Of a stretch of 64,000 bases of DNA, positions 45,079 through 56,011 are shown one piece after another. How positions within the stretch are numbered: the stretch's first letter is position 1; every line of letters begins with the position of its first letter. Position numbers and translations under genes: made by a program. The DNA is from Eledone cirrhosa (Eukaryota > Mollusca > Cephalopoda > Octopoda > Eledonidae). The notes beneath the pieces are model-generated. The model ran no database searches and was not told the origin of the DNA. It worked only from the letters and a program-made list of their open reading frames with translations. Where the stretch lies: assembly GCA_964016885.1 (NCBI GenBank), contig OZ024742.1, positions 365,230,877-365,294,876 of the forward strand, read 5' to 3'.

Positions 45079-46275
45079 TCTTAGGGAGAAGTGTTTAGAC
45101 GGAGTCCGTATTTGTTAATGAAGTAAGATTCCTTGCTGATGCGCTGGGTGTGGGTGGCATTATCTTTAAATTTGTAGAGGGGAAAGATTCTGAAGTTGGG
45201 ATGATTTGGGGCGGCACAGGTATCAATGTGTTCACTCAGTGGTATTTTCCTGTATTCCCGTATTTTAATTTGGGATCTATGGACAGTCATGCGTTGGCGG
45301 AGGCTGTTTTTGGTCTGGCCTATGTATTGTTCTCGACAACCTGAGCAAGTTAATACATGTATTAGATTTTCCGATGCACATGTGAAATTGTGTTTTACTA
45401 TAAAACGTTGTCCTTCTTTGAAATAGAATTCCGAACCCTCTATTAGGTTGATGCAAATGCCACAGTTGGGTCTATCGCATTTTTTTACTGTGGGTTTCGT
45501 TGTTGTGGTTGGCAGTACTTTGGCATGTGTTAGGATGTTTTTCATTGACTTGGATTGTCTTTTGCTCTTTATGATATCGTGTGTTCGTAGGATTTGGTTC
45601 ATTCTATGGTCCTTTTTCAACACAGGGATGTTCTGAGGGATGGTCTCAAAGGCCTCATTGTTGAGGGGGTTGTGTTGGAGATGTATGGAAGAGCTTTTAG
45701 TTTCGGTTGATTTACTTTAGGTTGTCTAAGGTCCTGGGTACTGAGCTTTAGGGCACGTTGGATTCCATTGTCAATTAGTGATGCAGTGTAGTCCCTGCCT
45801 ATGAGTGTGTCCTTTAGTTCTTGTAACCGTAAGTAGCAGGTGTTTTATTGGAGACTATAGTACAGATTCTCTTGGCTAAGTTGTAGGGAATATTAATTTT
45901 AACGTGTCTAGGGTGGCAAGAGTTGAAAGGGAGATATTGCTTGGAGTCTGTGGGCTTGTAGTATATGTCTGTTTCTATGAGGATGTCGAGGAAGGGGAGT
46001 TGTTGATGGCTGTATTCCATCGTGAAGTTAATATTCGTGTTGAGCCCATTTATAAGGGTGTGAAATTCTTTAAGTTTTTCGATGTTTTCGTGCCAAAGGA
46101 TGAAGCAGTCATCTAGATATCGCTTCCAGTTCCTTTCAATGTGTAAGTGGAGGGTGTTTCCAAATTTGTTTAGGACTTTAGTGTAGAGGGTGATCTCCAG
46201 GTATCCCATGACTAGAAACACCAAGTAGCGCTGGAGCCACTTTTCTAACATAAAACGGTCTTGGCGCAAAATCAA
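45079..46275 (-). pseudogene. PLE reverse transcriptase (C-terminal part) and GIY-YIG endonuclease
   Basis: The frame 46275-45814 holds 'WKRYLDDCFILW' (catalytic Asp pair), 'LPFLDILIETDIYYKPTDS' and 'FNSCHPRHVKINIPYNLAKR', hallmarks of PLE polymerases. The first part of the polymerase is absent. Readable linker follows at 45830-45640 with two frameshifts. The frame 45623-45081 ends the protein: Cys pair 'CDRPNCGIC', 'LIHVLTCSGCREQYIGQTKN' (GIY-YIG core) and closing 'KESYFINKYG' (Glu and Asn). The stop is at 45079. Confidence 0.88.
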
Positions 46276-46600
46276 TTTTTTACATTCACATGACCTCTAC
46301 TGACCAATCAAAATTGTTTTGACCACAAGAATTTTTGCAACACCAAAGTAGCGCTGGAGCCACTTTTTTAACATAAAAACAGGTAGAATTCCCAAAACTA
46401 ATCAGATCAGAGCAAACAACACGGACACTCTATCTCAAAATTATTTTTGAAAAGCATTTAGAAATGCGCAACCGGTAAAAACTTAAAAACTTAACACCAC
46501 AACTGAATACTAACCCATACAATTACTAATACTCTTTTATTCCTAATTAAACCATTTTTCAACTGTGAACAATTTGTCAGCATTTTCTATTCCGTTTACC

Positions 46601-46610
<10 letters not shown>

Positions 46611-46631
<21 letters not shown>

Positions 46632-47778
46632 TGTGTGTGTGTGTATGTTTTATCTATGTAGGCATGTATGTATGTGTGTATGTGTGCCTGTGTGTGGGTA
46701 GGGGCCTAAATCTTATCGTTTGTGATCCAGCACAATACACCATTGCTATCATTAATCTTATACTGGAAATACAGTACCATAATATCAACCACTCAACCTA
46801 ATAATTAAATACAACAATACAACAATAAAAACAATCTACTCCTCAACAGAAAGCTAGATCATTACCAATATTAACCTATCCACAGCCGATAGCAGACAGA
46901 TGTCTGGTCGACTGTAAAATCAGCTTCAGTGTATCTATATTTTGATTATTTTTCATTTTACCCCGTATAAACACTTTCAAACGTTGCTCAAACGAATAAA
47001 TGATCTTCCTTATCTGTAATATAAATTGATTGAGAGCAGAGTACTTTATATATTCCTGTTGATAGCCACTTATCTTTCTGATAAAGTTAATCATTTCATC
47101 CATAAAGAAACTATATCCACTGTTCTGTAAATATGTACATACCCACGAGGAGAGAAAAAGTGTCGCCTGTCTCAACAAAAGTAAGTCTCACTATATATTT
47201 TAACTCATGTCAGTCGTTCTATGGTGTGCTTTGGACAAATATGGGATCGTCCATACTTAATTACATTAAGGAGGATCTTTAGAGACAAAGCTTTATAATC
47301 AGTACATTATTGATTATTTACCGACATTGAAGGGATAAGATGAAATGTGAAACCCATTGGGATTTCTATACAAAACATAAATAGATTTAAATAAATGATT
47401 TTCGGTTCCCATTATTTCTCCCAGCAACAATATTTCCAGTTAGAATACTTATATATATTTATTAGTTGTGTAGCGCAGAAATAGATATTGTATTAGACCT
47501 TCAAAATGGCGTCTAAGTAACAATACCTGTTTATTGTAATAGTCGCCATTACTGCTTTAGCAAATGCGAGATGCAACACATACCCGCGTATAAATTACTG
47601 TTGCCCTCGAATGGATGAGGTAGACGTGGAAATAAAAATAAGTATTATTGCCACTAATATGTATTATAGTTAGACCTAATTGTAGTTATATTACCTGCCT
47701 ATAACAGTAACACAGAGCAGATGCAAGACTCTACCGATTAGATGTGGGGATTGCAAACACAAAGAAATGTATAATACA
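46611..47778. other. Gene-free stretch
   Basis: 46628-46700 is TG microsatellite. The remainder is AT-rich with no recognised repeat or gene. Confidence 0.5.
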
Positions 47779-47791
47779 ATGTTACATACAA

Positions 47792-47842
<51 letters not shown>
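47779..47842. repeat. (TA)n microsatellite
   Basis: TA tract that enters the family G half-copy. Confidence 0.95.
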
Positions 47843-47845
<3 letters not shown>

Positions 47846-47900
47846 AACAAGTATGACTCCGACGGCAGAGCTCAAGCCGTTTCGACGGCTAATTCTGGAC
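47843..47900 (+). repeat. Family G half hairpin
   Basis: One arm of the repeat at 11391 and 14984, ending at the arm centre ('taattctggac'). Confidence 0.75.
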
Positions 47901-48049
47901 TAAATAAGAATGTTTAGCCTGGTAAATAAATTACCGACCTTTTCAGGGTTAATTCCTTATATGGGAAGATAGTAATTGTCAAAAGGATTGGTTAAACATT
48001 TGTTGAAAAGACAAATGATTCTATCATGGCATTTGGTGGGAGGTAGGGG

Positions 48050-50110
48050 TAGCTGAGCTTGTCGGTAGAACAAAGAGGGAGTGGTACTATTATGTTCCTC
48101 CTGTTGTATTGTATATCTACGCCATTTTTATTTTATCTGTTTATTTATTTATTTATTTTTGTCTTCTCTGCGCATGCGTTTACGTGTGTGTATAGTGTTT
48201 GGTGTGTGTTCGCTTTTGGGTGAGTGTGTTTTGGTTATTGTATTCTATCTTAGTTTACTAGTGTTTGTTTATATGTGTTTGTTGTTATTGTGCTTGTGTA
48301 TATATTTATTTACTTATTTATTTATTTATATTTCTCTTAGGTCAGTGTTGTTTGTTTGGGTGTTGTTGTTATTCCATTCATTTATTCTGTTTAGCTTTGG
48401 CCTTCTAATTTCTATTTCACTGGCCTCTGTCATTTGCCTATCTGCTGGGTCATTTCTATGTTTAGATATTATTCTAATTTCTATGTTGTCTATGTTACCG
48501 TCGTGTTGTTGTCTGGCGTGTTCGTATAGTACTGAACCGTTTTTCGTCCTTTTAGTTCCCCCTAGTTTTGGTCTATCCTTTCTCCTATGCTACGAGCTGT
48601 CTCGCCTATGTATGTTGTTGTCATGTTTCTGCAAGTACCCTCTGTACATCTTATACTATAGACTACGTTTCTAGTTTTACAGTTTATCCGAGGGTTTACT
48701 TTACATATAACACATATCCTATTAGTACAGTGGGTTTTCTTAAAAGGGTATGTTTTGTTGATCAGGGATTTTATGGTAGTTCCTGGCTTTTCTACCACCT
48801 TAATCTTTAAGTGGGTCTTTCTCAGGGCCTTTCTACACTGGCTAGCTAATTTCCGTCCGAGGGTAGCGTCCACGAACATGACACTCTGGTATCTCTGGTT
48901 GACGTACCATGAAGTGGCTTTTCCTATCTTATGGTTAGTCCTCTCTAAGCTATTCCATGATTTGCTCCTGTATAATGGGCAAATTCCTTTCATGTCCAGT
49001 TCTATGAGGGTCTTATACTTCTCCGTGGCTCTTTTGTATACTCTGATTCCGTCTCTTTGGTTGTGGCCAGAGAACTGCCTGCGGTTGATGAAGTGTTGGA
49101 TGTATCTTTCCATTTCTGTTGGGTCGCACATGCGAGACACATTCTTCATCACTTGTACCAAGTCTGCGATCAGAATATTAAATTTAGCACTACTGGACAT
49201 TGCTGAGTTTTTTAGTATCAGGTATTTGGAGGCCATGGGTTTAGCGTAGTGTGAGTGGAGAATTTGGGCCCTCTCGTCTATAGTGTTATTCCAGAGTTCT
49301 GGGTCTATTACAGGTAGTCTACTTTTAGGGTGTTTGGAAGGGTAGTCGATAGTTACAGTTATAGTCTGGTGTATGGAGTTAGCTATTTGCTGGATGCTTT
49401 CCATTGTGCTACATTCTAAATCATACATATTAGTACTCTCTTGTGAGGGTATCCTTATTACTATATTAATATCTTCTACGTAACGAGAGTAAATGATTAG
49501 GTCTATGGAGCTCTCATCAAGGAGATCTTTGAGTCTCCTTTCCCACCATACCATAAAAGGTTTGGCAACGTCACCAGCTATGCTGACGCCAATGGCTGCT
49601 CCCTCACTTTGGGTGTAGATCTTCTCGTTGAATTTGAATATGTGGCCCTTTAGGGTAGTTTTAATACTAGCCCATATTGCATGCGCGAGACCATTTTTCT
49701 TACCTCATCATTGTTTTGGGGTTCTGTATGGCTTTGGTCCACCCAACCCACCTTCCCATGGGAGTCTATTTTGCCATTGAGGTTATGGAGGTGGGTCTAC
49801 CTCTTATGGGTCTACTGGGGCAGAAACGGCTAAGGTTATGGCTGTCTAGGTAGTCGGTGTCATAGGTAAGTCTAAGTAGGAGGCCCAGTTCATCTGTGTC
49901 GACGTCGCAGAACTCCACCTTACTCTCACTGATCATCACCACACATTTTTCCACAGCAAAATCAATGTTAATGGATGGGTATAGTGATACTACGTCCATA
50001 CTGTCTATTATGCAGTTGGATAGGTTTTTGTATTTGTTGTATTCATTGATATGAGAATTGGTAACGTCGTTAGATCGTCTGATTTTATGCTTTGTGCTAT
50101 TCCTCAAATT
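48050..50110 (-). mobile_element. Second PLE copy (reverse transcriptase and GIY-YIG)
   Basis: Minus-strand PLE from polymerase motif A to the 3' flank (48075-48325). The 3' flank and last codons also form the foldback 39776-40260. It is a different PLE type from 43880-46610, with little protein similarity. Confidence 0.8.
48326..50107 (-). pseudogene. PLE polyprotein, frameshifted
   Basis: 50107-49766: 'SMDVVSLYPSINIDFAVEKC' (polymerase motif A). 49660-49555 reads 'TQSEGAAIGVSIAGDVA' (motif B). 49554-48562: 'YSRYVEDINIVIR' has Glu where the second catalytic Asp is usual. Then a long thumb/connector, 'THCTNRICVICKVNPRINC' (Cys cluster) and 'TTTYIGETARSIGERI' (GIY-YIG core). A frameshift near 48560 leads to the natural C-terminus with a Glu-containing 'EASEIEIRRPKLNRI' and a stop at 48326-48328. 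Several breaks; not functional as read. Confidence 0.85.
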
Positions 50111-50194
50111 TGCATTTCATATTTTTGAGATCAATACAAAATGTCCCGTACTGCGGTCGATTCTTCTGCTATTTTTCTGTTTCATTTCCTCTCT

Positions 50195-50225
50195 GGTATG
50201 TATGTATATATATATATATATATAC

Positions 50226-50260
<35 letters not shown>
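50195..50260. repeat. (TA)n tracts
   Basis: Two TA tracts around 'catgtttta'. Confidence 0.9.
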
Positions 50261-50262
<2 letters not shown>

Positions 50263-50320
50263 GTGAGGTTTTTTTACAAAATAAGAAATAACCGAGGTGT
50301 CCTACACGAGTGAAAGTATA

Positions 50321-50429
50321 AAGAAAAAAAGATGAAATCGAAAATGCAACTGGAGTCTTATTTAAAAAAAATATATATATATTTATTTTAAAATAAGACT
50401 CCAGTGCATTTTCGATTTCATCTTTTTTT

Positions 50430-50436
<7 letters not shown>
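50321..50436. repeat. Short foldback hairpin
   Basis: 'agatgaaatcgaaaatgca' and 'ctggagtcttatt' recur as their complement in 50391-50436 around an A/T-rich loop. No other copy is seen in the window. Confidence 0.75.
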
Positions 50437-50439
<3 letters not shown>

Positions 50440-50483
<44 letters not shown>

Positions 50484-50530
50484 CTCTTTTACCTGTTCCA
50501 GCTATCCGGCTGGGGTCATGCTGGGGCATA
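50440..50530. repeat. (TA)n and SINE-like fragment
   Basis: A TA tract is followed at 50481 by 'ttactcttttacctgttcca' and 'tatccggctggggtcatg', the counterpart of 17003-17046. Confidence 0.55.
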
Positions 50531-50754
50531 TATATGATGTCTGATAGTCTACAGTTATATAACCGCTATAAATAAGTCAGTATATCAATATGATCAACCC
50601 TCCGAAACGATCGGCAAACAATGATATGAATAGGTAAAATAACTTGACTTTGTTGTTATTATTTAATATCTAATATTTGACTCTGTATCGAAGGTATTAA
50701 CTCAGCGGAACACGGAATCTTTCTATGGATTTCACGAAGAGAAGACCACATCAA

Positions 50755-50960
<206 letters not shown>

Positions 50961-50965
50961 ATATA

Positions 50966-51250
50966 TCATCAAGCCGACGGCTCTTTCGACTTCACCGACA
51001 AGGATGGGTGGCACATTTTCTTCCTGTTGGAGTGACGGCAACCGCTGCACATTCCCGGCAGACTTGAAGAGCTTGGTGTAGAAGTTTTCGCAAACCTTTT
51101 CCACCTCACTCTTGTCGCTGACCGGTACTCCAGCTGTGTTTTTCAGGATCGTCACCTCCGATCTGTACATTGTCATGTCCCTCTCGAATTTCTTGAGGCT
51201 CTTCTTTTCCTTTGCGGCCTTCAGGAGCTTCTCCATCCGGTATGCCTCGA
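50966..51250 (-). pseudogene. RTE-like LINE linker, second copy
   Basis: Minus strand '[17 protein letters not shown]' to '[11 protein letters not shown]', nearly identical to 20285-20010. It starts where the plus-strand piece at 51258 begins. Confidence 0.75.
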
Positions 51251-51257
51251 AAGACAC

Positions 51258-51482
51258 CAGGGAAAGATGGCATAACATTGGAGGTTTGAAGTCAGGCGGA
51301 GAGCAGCTCTGGAAAATCCTCGCCGAGTGATTCACACACTATCTGGGTGAGGGAAGAATACCCTCACAGTGGAAAGAGTCGAATACCATCCTGCTATACA
51401 AAAAGGGCGATAGAGAAGATCTGAAGAACTACCGACCCATATGCCTGCTGTCTCACGTGTACAAGCTGTTCACGAAGATACC
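51258..51482 (+). pseudogene. RTE-like LINE reverse transcriptase start, inverted junction
   Basis: Plus strand '[15 protein letters not shown]', a stop, '[19 protein letters not shown]' and 'DLKNYRPICLLSHVYKLFTK' (polymerase fingers). It lies directly downstream, in the element, of the inverted piece at 50966-51250. An inverted upstream segment is thus followed by the downstream segment. It is cut at 51482. Confidence 0.75.
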
Positions 51483-52104
51483 ACTAATGTTTTAAAACAT
51501 TAGTGGTATCTTATACCCTCGTAATTTTAGACACGAAATTTACTGTGTTTATTTATCCATATATATTACTATATAATGCTCGGTATTTATACTTTCAGCT
51601 TGTTTTAATTGCAGGGTACCTATATGAGTAAATACTTCTATATTTGATTTGTATTTCGGCTCCTTGAATGGGTGAGCTTATAAACTGAGTGGGATAAGGC
51701 TATTATTTCTAGCATAACTACTCATACCACGTATAGCGTGCAGACCACGAGGAACATATCTTTGGTCCTCAAATTGCTGTTAGAGGTGTTTTGTTTCATT
51801 TGATCTAACCCTCGCTGATGATAGCCTACAGATTATCTGTTACAAACACAATTTTTCAGGGCGAAAAATCTGTCCGAGAGATGAAATGTTTTTGATACGG
51901 TCAGTATAAAATTACTATATCATACTGTATGGTTAAGATTACATTTTTAAAACATTAGTGGTATCTTATACCCTCGTAATTTTAAGCACGAGATTTACTG
52001 CGTTTATGTATACATATATATTACTATATAATGCTCGGTATTTATACTTTGAGCTTGTTTTAATTGCAGGGTACCTATATGAGTTAATAACTCTATATTT
52101 TATT

Positions 52105-52110
<6 letters not shown>
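51483..52110 (+). repeat. 455-bp direct-repeat unit with hammerhead candidate
   Basis: 51490-51650 and 51945-52105 are direct copies ('ttttaaaacattagtggtat', 'ctatataatgctcggtattt') with a period of 455 bp. The unique middle holds the hammerhead candidate. This is the same dimer-like plan as 15321-16490, but only about 1.35 units are present. The right copy ends at a (TA)n tract. Confidence 0.75.
51811..51878 (+). ncRNA. Hammerhead-like candidate in 455-bp unit
   Basis: CTCG (51811-51814) with CGAG (51875-51878) as stem I, CTGATGA (51815-51821), GAAA (51863-51866) and a GTC cleavage triplet (51872-51874). Stem II is irregular (GCC with GGC plus an inner ACAGAT/ATCTGT hairpin) and stem III (AATCTG) does not pair. 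Confidence 0.4.

Positions 52111-52166
<56 letters not shown>
52111..52166. repeat. (TA)n microsatellite
   Basis: Pure TA tract at the 3' end of the following LINE. Confidence 0.95.
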
Positions 52167-52169
<3 letters not shown>

Positions 52170-54165
52170 AACTTTGATAACTTTGATAGGTTTCGGCCAG
52201 TATTGGCCCAGGCCATGTCTAACTTGATAGCACCACCTGGCGAAGTCTTACAAATCAGTGTTTGGGCACCATGGCCCACTCAAGCAGAGAGTTATTGTTT
52301 ACGGGGGCGTATCCGGGTGTAGGAGGATTATCCGGGATTTCTTGAAGGAATTTATCCAAATACTTCTTGAACTTGGTGGGGTCTGTCTCTGCTTTGATGT
52401 GTTTTGGTGTAATGTGAAAGAGAGAAGGGCCAATTGAGGTGAAATAATTGTGCCGTATTGTTGTTATGTGATGCGAGTGAGACTTTTGTCGTGGGCGGAT
52501 AGCACGGGGCCCAACCTTGGGTGTACACTGAAGGTGATGCCAACATCATTTGGGCAAAGCTGCTGGAATATTTTCCACATCATACAGATAATGTAGTGCT
52601 CACGGCGACGTTGGAGAGAATAAAGTTTGCGCTTTTCTTATCGACTCCAATAGTCAAGGCCTGTCACCCCATCTATCTTTTTTGTAATTGACCTTTGGGG
52701 TGCTTCAACTTTCATGATACTTTGTTTCGTGTGGGGTGACCACAGTGGACAACAGTATTCAAGGTGGAGTCAGGCAAAAGTGGAGAAGAGAAGGACAACA
52801 GTGTGGATATCTCTCGACTGGAAAGTTCTGAGAATCCAGGAACACATTCTGCGGGCCATATCAACTTTGCTGTTTATATGAATGGCCCAGCTTATATAGT
52901 TGTCCACAATTACTCCCAGGTCTCTGATGTTATTGGATGCCACTAGAGTTTCACCCGAAGGAAGAGAGTATGGTAGTTTCAGGGCATTCTTTTTTCCAAA
53001 GTGGATTAATTCAAATTTATCCTCATTCAACAGCATATTATTCATTTCTGCCCATTGGATAACAACCAGTAGGTCTGACTGAAGGCAAGTCCAGTCACCC
53101 ACCTCATTGATGACCCTTTGGAGCTTGGAATCATCTGCGAAGATTCTGATGTTGCTGTGCTTGATGATGTCAGTAATGTCATTAATGTAGATGATGAAAA
53201 GAAGTGGGCCCAACACAGTGCCTTGTGGGACGCCACTGCTGATTTTGGCAGGGCGTGATTTTACTCCTTCTACTACAACATGCTGGGTTCTGTCTGTCAG
53301 GAAACATTTGATCCACTGTAGTAACCTTCCAGAGACACCAACATTGGATAGTTTTTTTCAGTAGAATCTTATGATCAACCCTGTCGAAGGTCTTGCAAGG
53401 TAGATGACATCAGTGTTGGAGCCCTCTCCCAAATCTCTCAAAACATCGTCAAAGTGATGCAGGAGCTGCGTTAGGCAGTCCCTTCCATTACGGAACCCAT
53501 GTTGGTTGGAGTTCAGGAGGCCATTGCTTTCAAGAAAGTGGGTTATTCGTGATCTCAACACCCTCTCAAATATCTTGATAATATGAGATGTGAGTGAGAT
53601 GGGACGGTAGTTCACTGCAAGGGACTTATTTCCCTTTTGAAGCCTGGGACAGAAAGTTTTCAGGAATATAGCCAGTGTCCAGTGAGATCCTACACAGATT
53701 AGCAAGAGGAGATGCAAGTTAGTGTCGACACATCTTCAGGACACAAGCAGGGAACCTGTCAGGGCCTACTGCTGAATTGTGTTTAATTTCGTTTATTGCC
53801 GCTAAGACATCAGGGACGCCAAACGTTATGTCTGATATAGTGTGTTGGGGGTTAACATCACTGATACGGCCCAGATCTGCCATATCAGGATTGCTAAAAA
53901 CAGAGCAGTATTGTTTCTGCAGTATCTCGCCCATGGTTTGGCATTGTCTTGGAGTGTGCCATTTTCATCAACTAGGGGCCAACAGTGGAGACGGTGACCT
54001 TGTGTTTTTTAGCAAATGAAAAGAACACTTTGGGGTTGAGTTTGATTTTCTCAATGGCCCACCTCTCTTCAGCTATTCTCTGGTTATTGATGATGGTCAT
54101 CATGCATTGCTGGAGGTTATATTTTTTTGTCTCAAGCAGGGTGATAGCCATTGAATGTGTCTGTT
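52167..54165 (-). pseudogene. CR1/Jockey-like LINE, reverse transcriptase relic
   Basis: Minus strand, several frames. It begins 'NPKVFFSFAKKHK' (about 54030), then 'VGPDRFPACVLKM' (53740). 'NYRPISLTSHIIKIFERVL' (53600) and 'NQHGFRNGRDCLTQLLH' follow. 'LGPLLFIIYINDITDI' (53210) and the catalytic 'IRIFADDSKLQ' (53140) come next, then 'IRDLGVIVDNYISWAIHIN'. The C-terminal part down to about 52250 is readable in broken frames ('IPDNPPTPGYAPVNNNS'). The 3' end has two 'atcaaagtt' units before TA, as in CR1/L2-type tails. No endonuclease is visible. The exact clade is uncertain. Confidence 0.75.
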
Positions 54166-54169
54166 GCTG

Positions 54170-54203
<34 letters not shown>

Positions 54204-54239
54204 TTTGATATATTTATTTATATATGTCAATGAATCATG

Positions 54240-54292
<53 letters not shown>

Positions 54293-54293
54293 T
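54170..54293. repeat. (TA)n tracts
   Basis: TA tracts with short interruptions. Confidence 0.95.
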
Positions 54294-54296
54294 AGG

Positions 54297-54535
54297 GCGG
54301 GTAAAATTTCCGAGATCCATGGACGAGTTCTCTCCAGCGGTCTCTGTCCATCATTATCGCTGCCATGTCCTGCGTCTCCAACAGACCAGTATCTGTCCTT
54401 AGGGCATCAACATACGTTAACCTTGGTCTTACTCTTCCAGTGTGTCCATGTAGGGGCTCCCACAGGAGCACTGAGTGCAATGTCAACTCTGGGTGGCGGT
54501 GAGCATATCCAGCTAACCTCATATACATATTTATA
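54297..54535 (-). pseudogene. LINE C-terminal fragment, inverted partner of 55088
   Basis: Minus strand '[20 protein letters not shown]' to 'AAIMMDRDRWRELVHGSR', which resembles the tail of endonuclease-reverse transcriptase proteins (R-L-x-G-x-x-x-R ... R-P-R-L-x-Y-x-D ... D-R-x-x-W). No polymerase motifs are present. Confidence 0.6.
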
Positions 54536-54540
54536 TTTAT

Positions 54541-54900
54541 TTATATGCATAAGGAAAGTATATACTTTCAGACGTTCAACCATCTGGCAGGAAGGTATAC
54601 GTTGCTGACGATAGCTAATAAGCTTGAAACTAGTACAGCGTTCCTTTTTCAGTGTTGAACAAATGAGCAACGATGGTTGTTAGACACTGTACGGCTTAAT
54701 TCGGGATGTTTGTTTACAAACACACCAAGCATTATAATAAATGTTCGGTGAATCCATACGTACATATATATATATATGTGTGCATGTATGTATATATACA
54801 TACTACTGTACGTCTGTATACATATATGTATGTACGTATACATACTTATATTTAAGTAACAGCCGTACCAAGAGTGAGAAATGAAATTTCGTTTCATTTT
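54541..54900 (+). repeat. Family I hammerhead repeat, second copy
   Basis: Matches 18675-18900 with moderate divergence; contains the hammerhead at 54600. A TA/TACA tract is at 54760-54840. Confidence 0.8.
54600..54640 (+). ncRNA. Type I hammerhead ribozyme, family I
   Basis: Stem I CGTTG (54600-54604) with CAGCG (54636-54640), CTGACGA at 54605-54611. Stem II AGCT/AGCT closes AATA (54613-54624). GAAA is at 54626-54629, CTAG stem III, TA at 54634-54635. Relative to 18738 the third stem I pair changes from G-T to T-G, both bases altered with pairing kept. Confidence 0.8.
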
Positions 54901-54904
54901 TTCC

Positions 54905-55086
<182 letters not shown>

Positions 55087-55087
55087 A

Positions 55088-55310
55088 TATGAGGTTAGCT
55101 GGATATGCTCACCGTCACCCAGAGTTGACATTGCACTCAGTGCTCCTGTGTGAGCCCCTACATGGACACACTGGAAGAGGATGACCAAGGTTCATGTATG
55201 TTGATGCCCTAAGGACAGATACTGGTCTGTTGGAGACGCAGGACATGGCAGCGATAATGAGGGACAGAGACCGCTGGAAAGAACTCCTCCATGGATCTCG
55301 GGAATTTTAT
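55088..55310 (+). pseudogene. LINE C-terminal fragment, inverted partner of 54297
   Basis: Plus strand copy of 54297-54535 with small indels, ending 'ggatctcgggaattttat'. The pair forms an inverted repeat around family I and TA sequence. Confidence 0.6.
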
Positions 55311-55920
55311 ATTATGTAACTATATTTATCCCATTACAGAAACTAATTAGTTGGAGTGAAAATTTTAGTAAGTAAGTTGATTTTTAATTTTTTTAATTTT
55401 CTTATTTTACGTCTTTCATATAATTGTTCTGCATTCACCTGCATAGAACCACATAGGTACTAAGACATAACTTATATATTTGCTAGCATGAGTGTACATC
55501 TGTACACATATGTTGGTAGATGTACTAATTTTCTATATTTAACTCCAAATTATTTGTTGAGCAAAACTTGCCAAAATTTACTGCTGTTTCATGGTAGTAG
55601 TAGGCTCTTGTCATAATACCACCCCTCTCCTAACTGATTAACCTCGGTGTCACGTGATTGATTCTTTAGAATCTGCCACTGACCAGAGGCAGTGAAATTT
55701 TTTCAGTGCTCCGGAATTTAGTCCTCGCTAGCTTCATTCAATCTACTGAATTATTATTTTTATATGGGTTCCTAGTGTCCGCGCATTGCCTGGGAACTTA
55801 GCTGAGAATAGACTACCTGATGACGTAATGAATTCTCTATAGTTATATATATTATGTAACTATATTTATCCCATTACAGAAACTGGGTAGGATATTAAAA
55901 TTTAGGAAAAACATTTTAGG
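55311..55920 (+). repeat. Diverged 540-bp hammerhead unit
   Basis: Homologous along its length to the 561-bp unit at 15321 ('gtgtcacgtgattgattctt', 'gtgtccgcgcattgcctgg'). It starts with the 3' half of a hammerhead (55332-55354) and ends with another at 55812-55889. 'ccattacaga' occurs at 55331 and 55871, so the unit length is 540 bp. Confidence 0.85.
55812..55889 (+). ncRNA. Hammerhead, partly degraded, 540-bp unit
   Basis: CTGATGA at 55817-55823, stem II GTAATG (55825-55830) with CATTAC (55872-55877), GAAA at 55879-55882. Stem I CTAC/GTAG is still possible. The CTAATTAG stem III seen in the other copies is missing, so this copy is probably inactive. The stem II pair change relative to 15786 is compensating. 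Confidence 0.6.
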
Positions 55921-55922
55921 CA

Positions 55923-55925
<3 letters not shown>

Positions 55926-56006
<81 letters not shown>
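55926..56006. repeat. (TA)n microsatellite
   Basis: Pure TA tract. Confidence 0.95.

Positions 56007-56011
<5 letters not shown>

Larger units (their letters stand above)
43880..46610 (-). mobile_element. 5'-truncated PLE with inverted terminal copy, family E
   Basis: The left arm (43885-44360) and right arm (about 46212-46605) are inverted copies ('accggttgcgcatttct', 'agcgctacttggtg'). The left arm has an extra 123-bp tandem duplication (44108, 44231). The PLE coding part sits on the minus strand between, cut exactly where the right arm begins. A solo piece of the arm is at 16650. No hammerhead core was found here. Confidence 0.85.
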
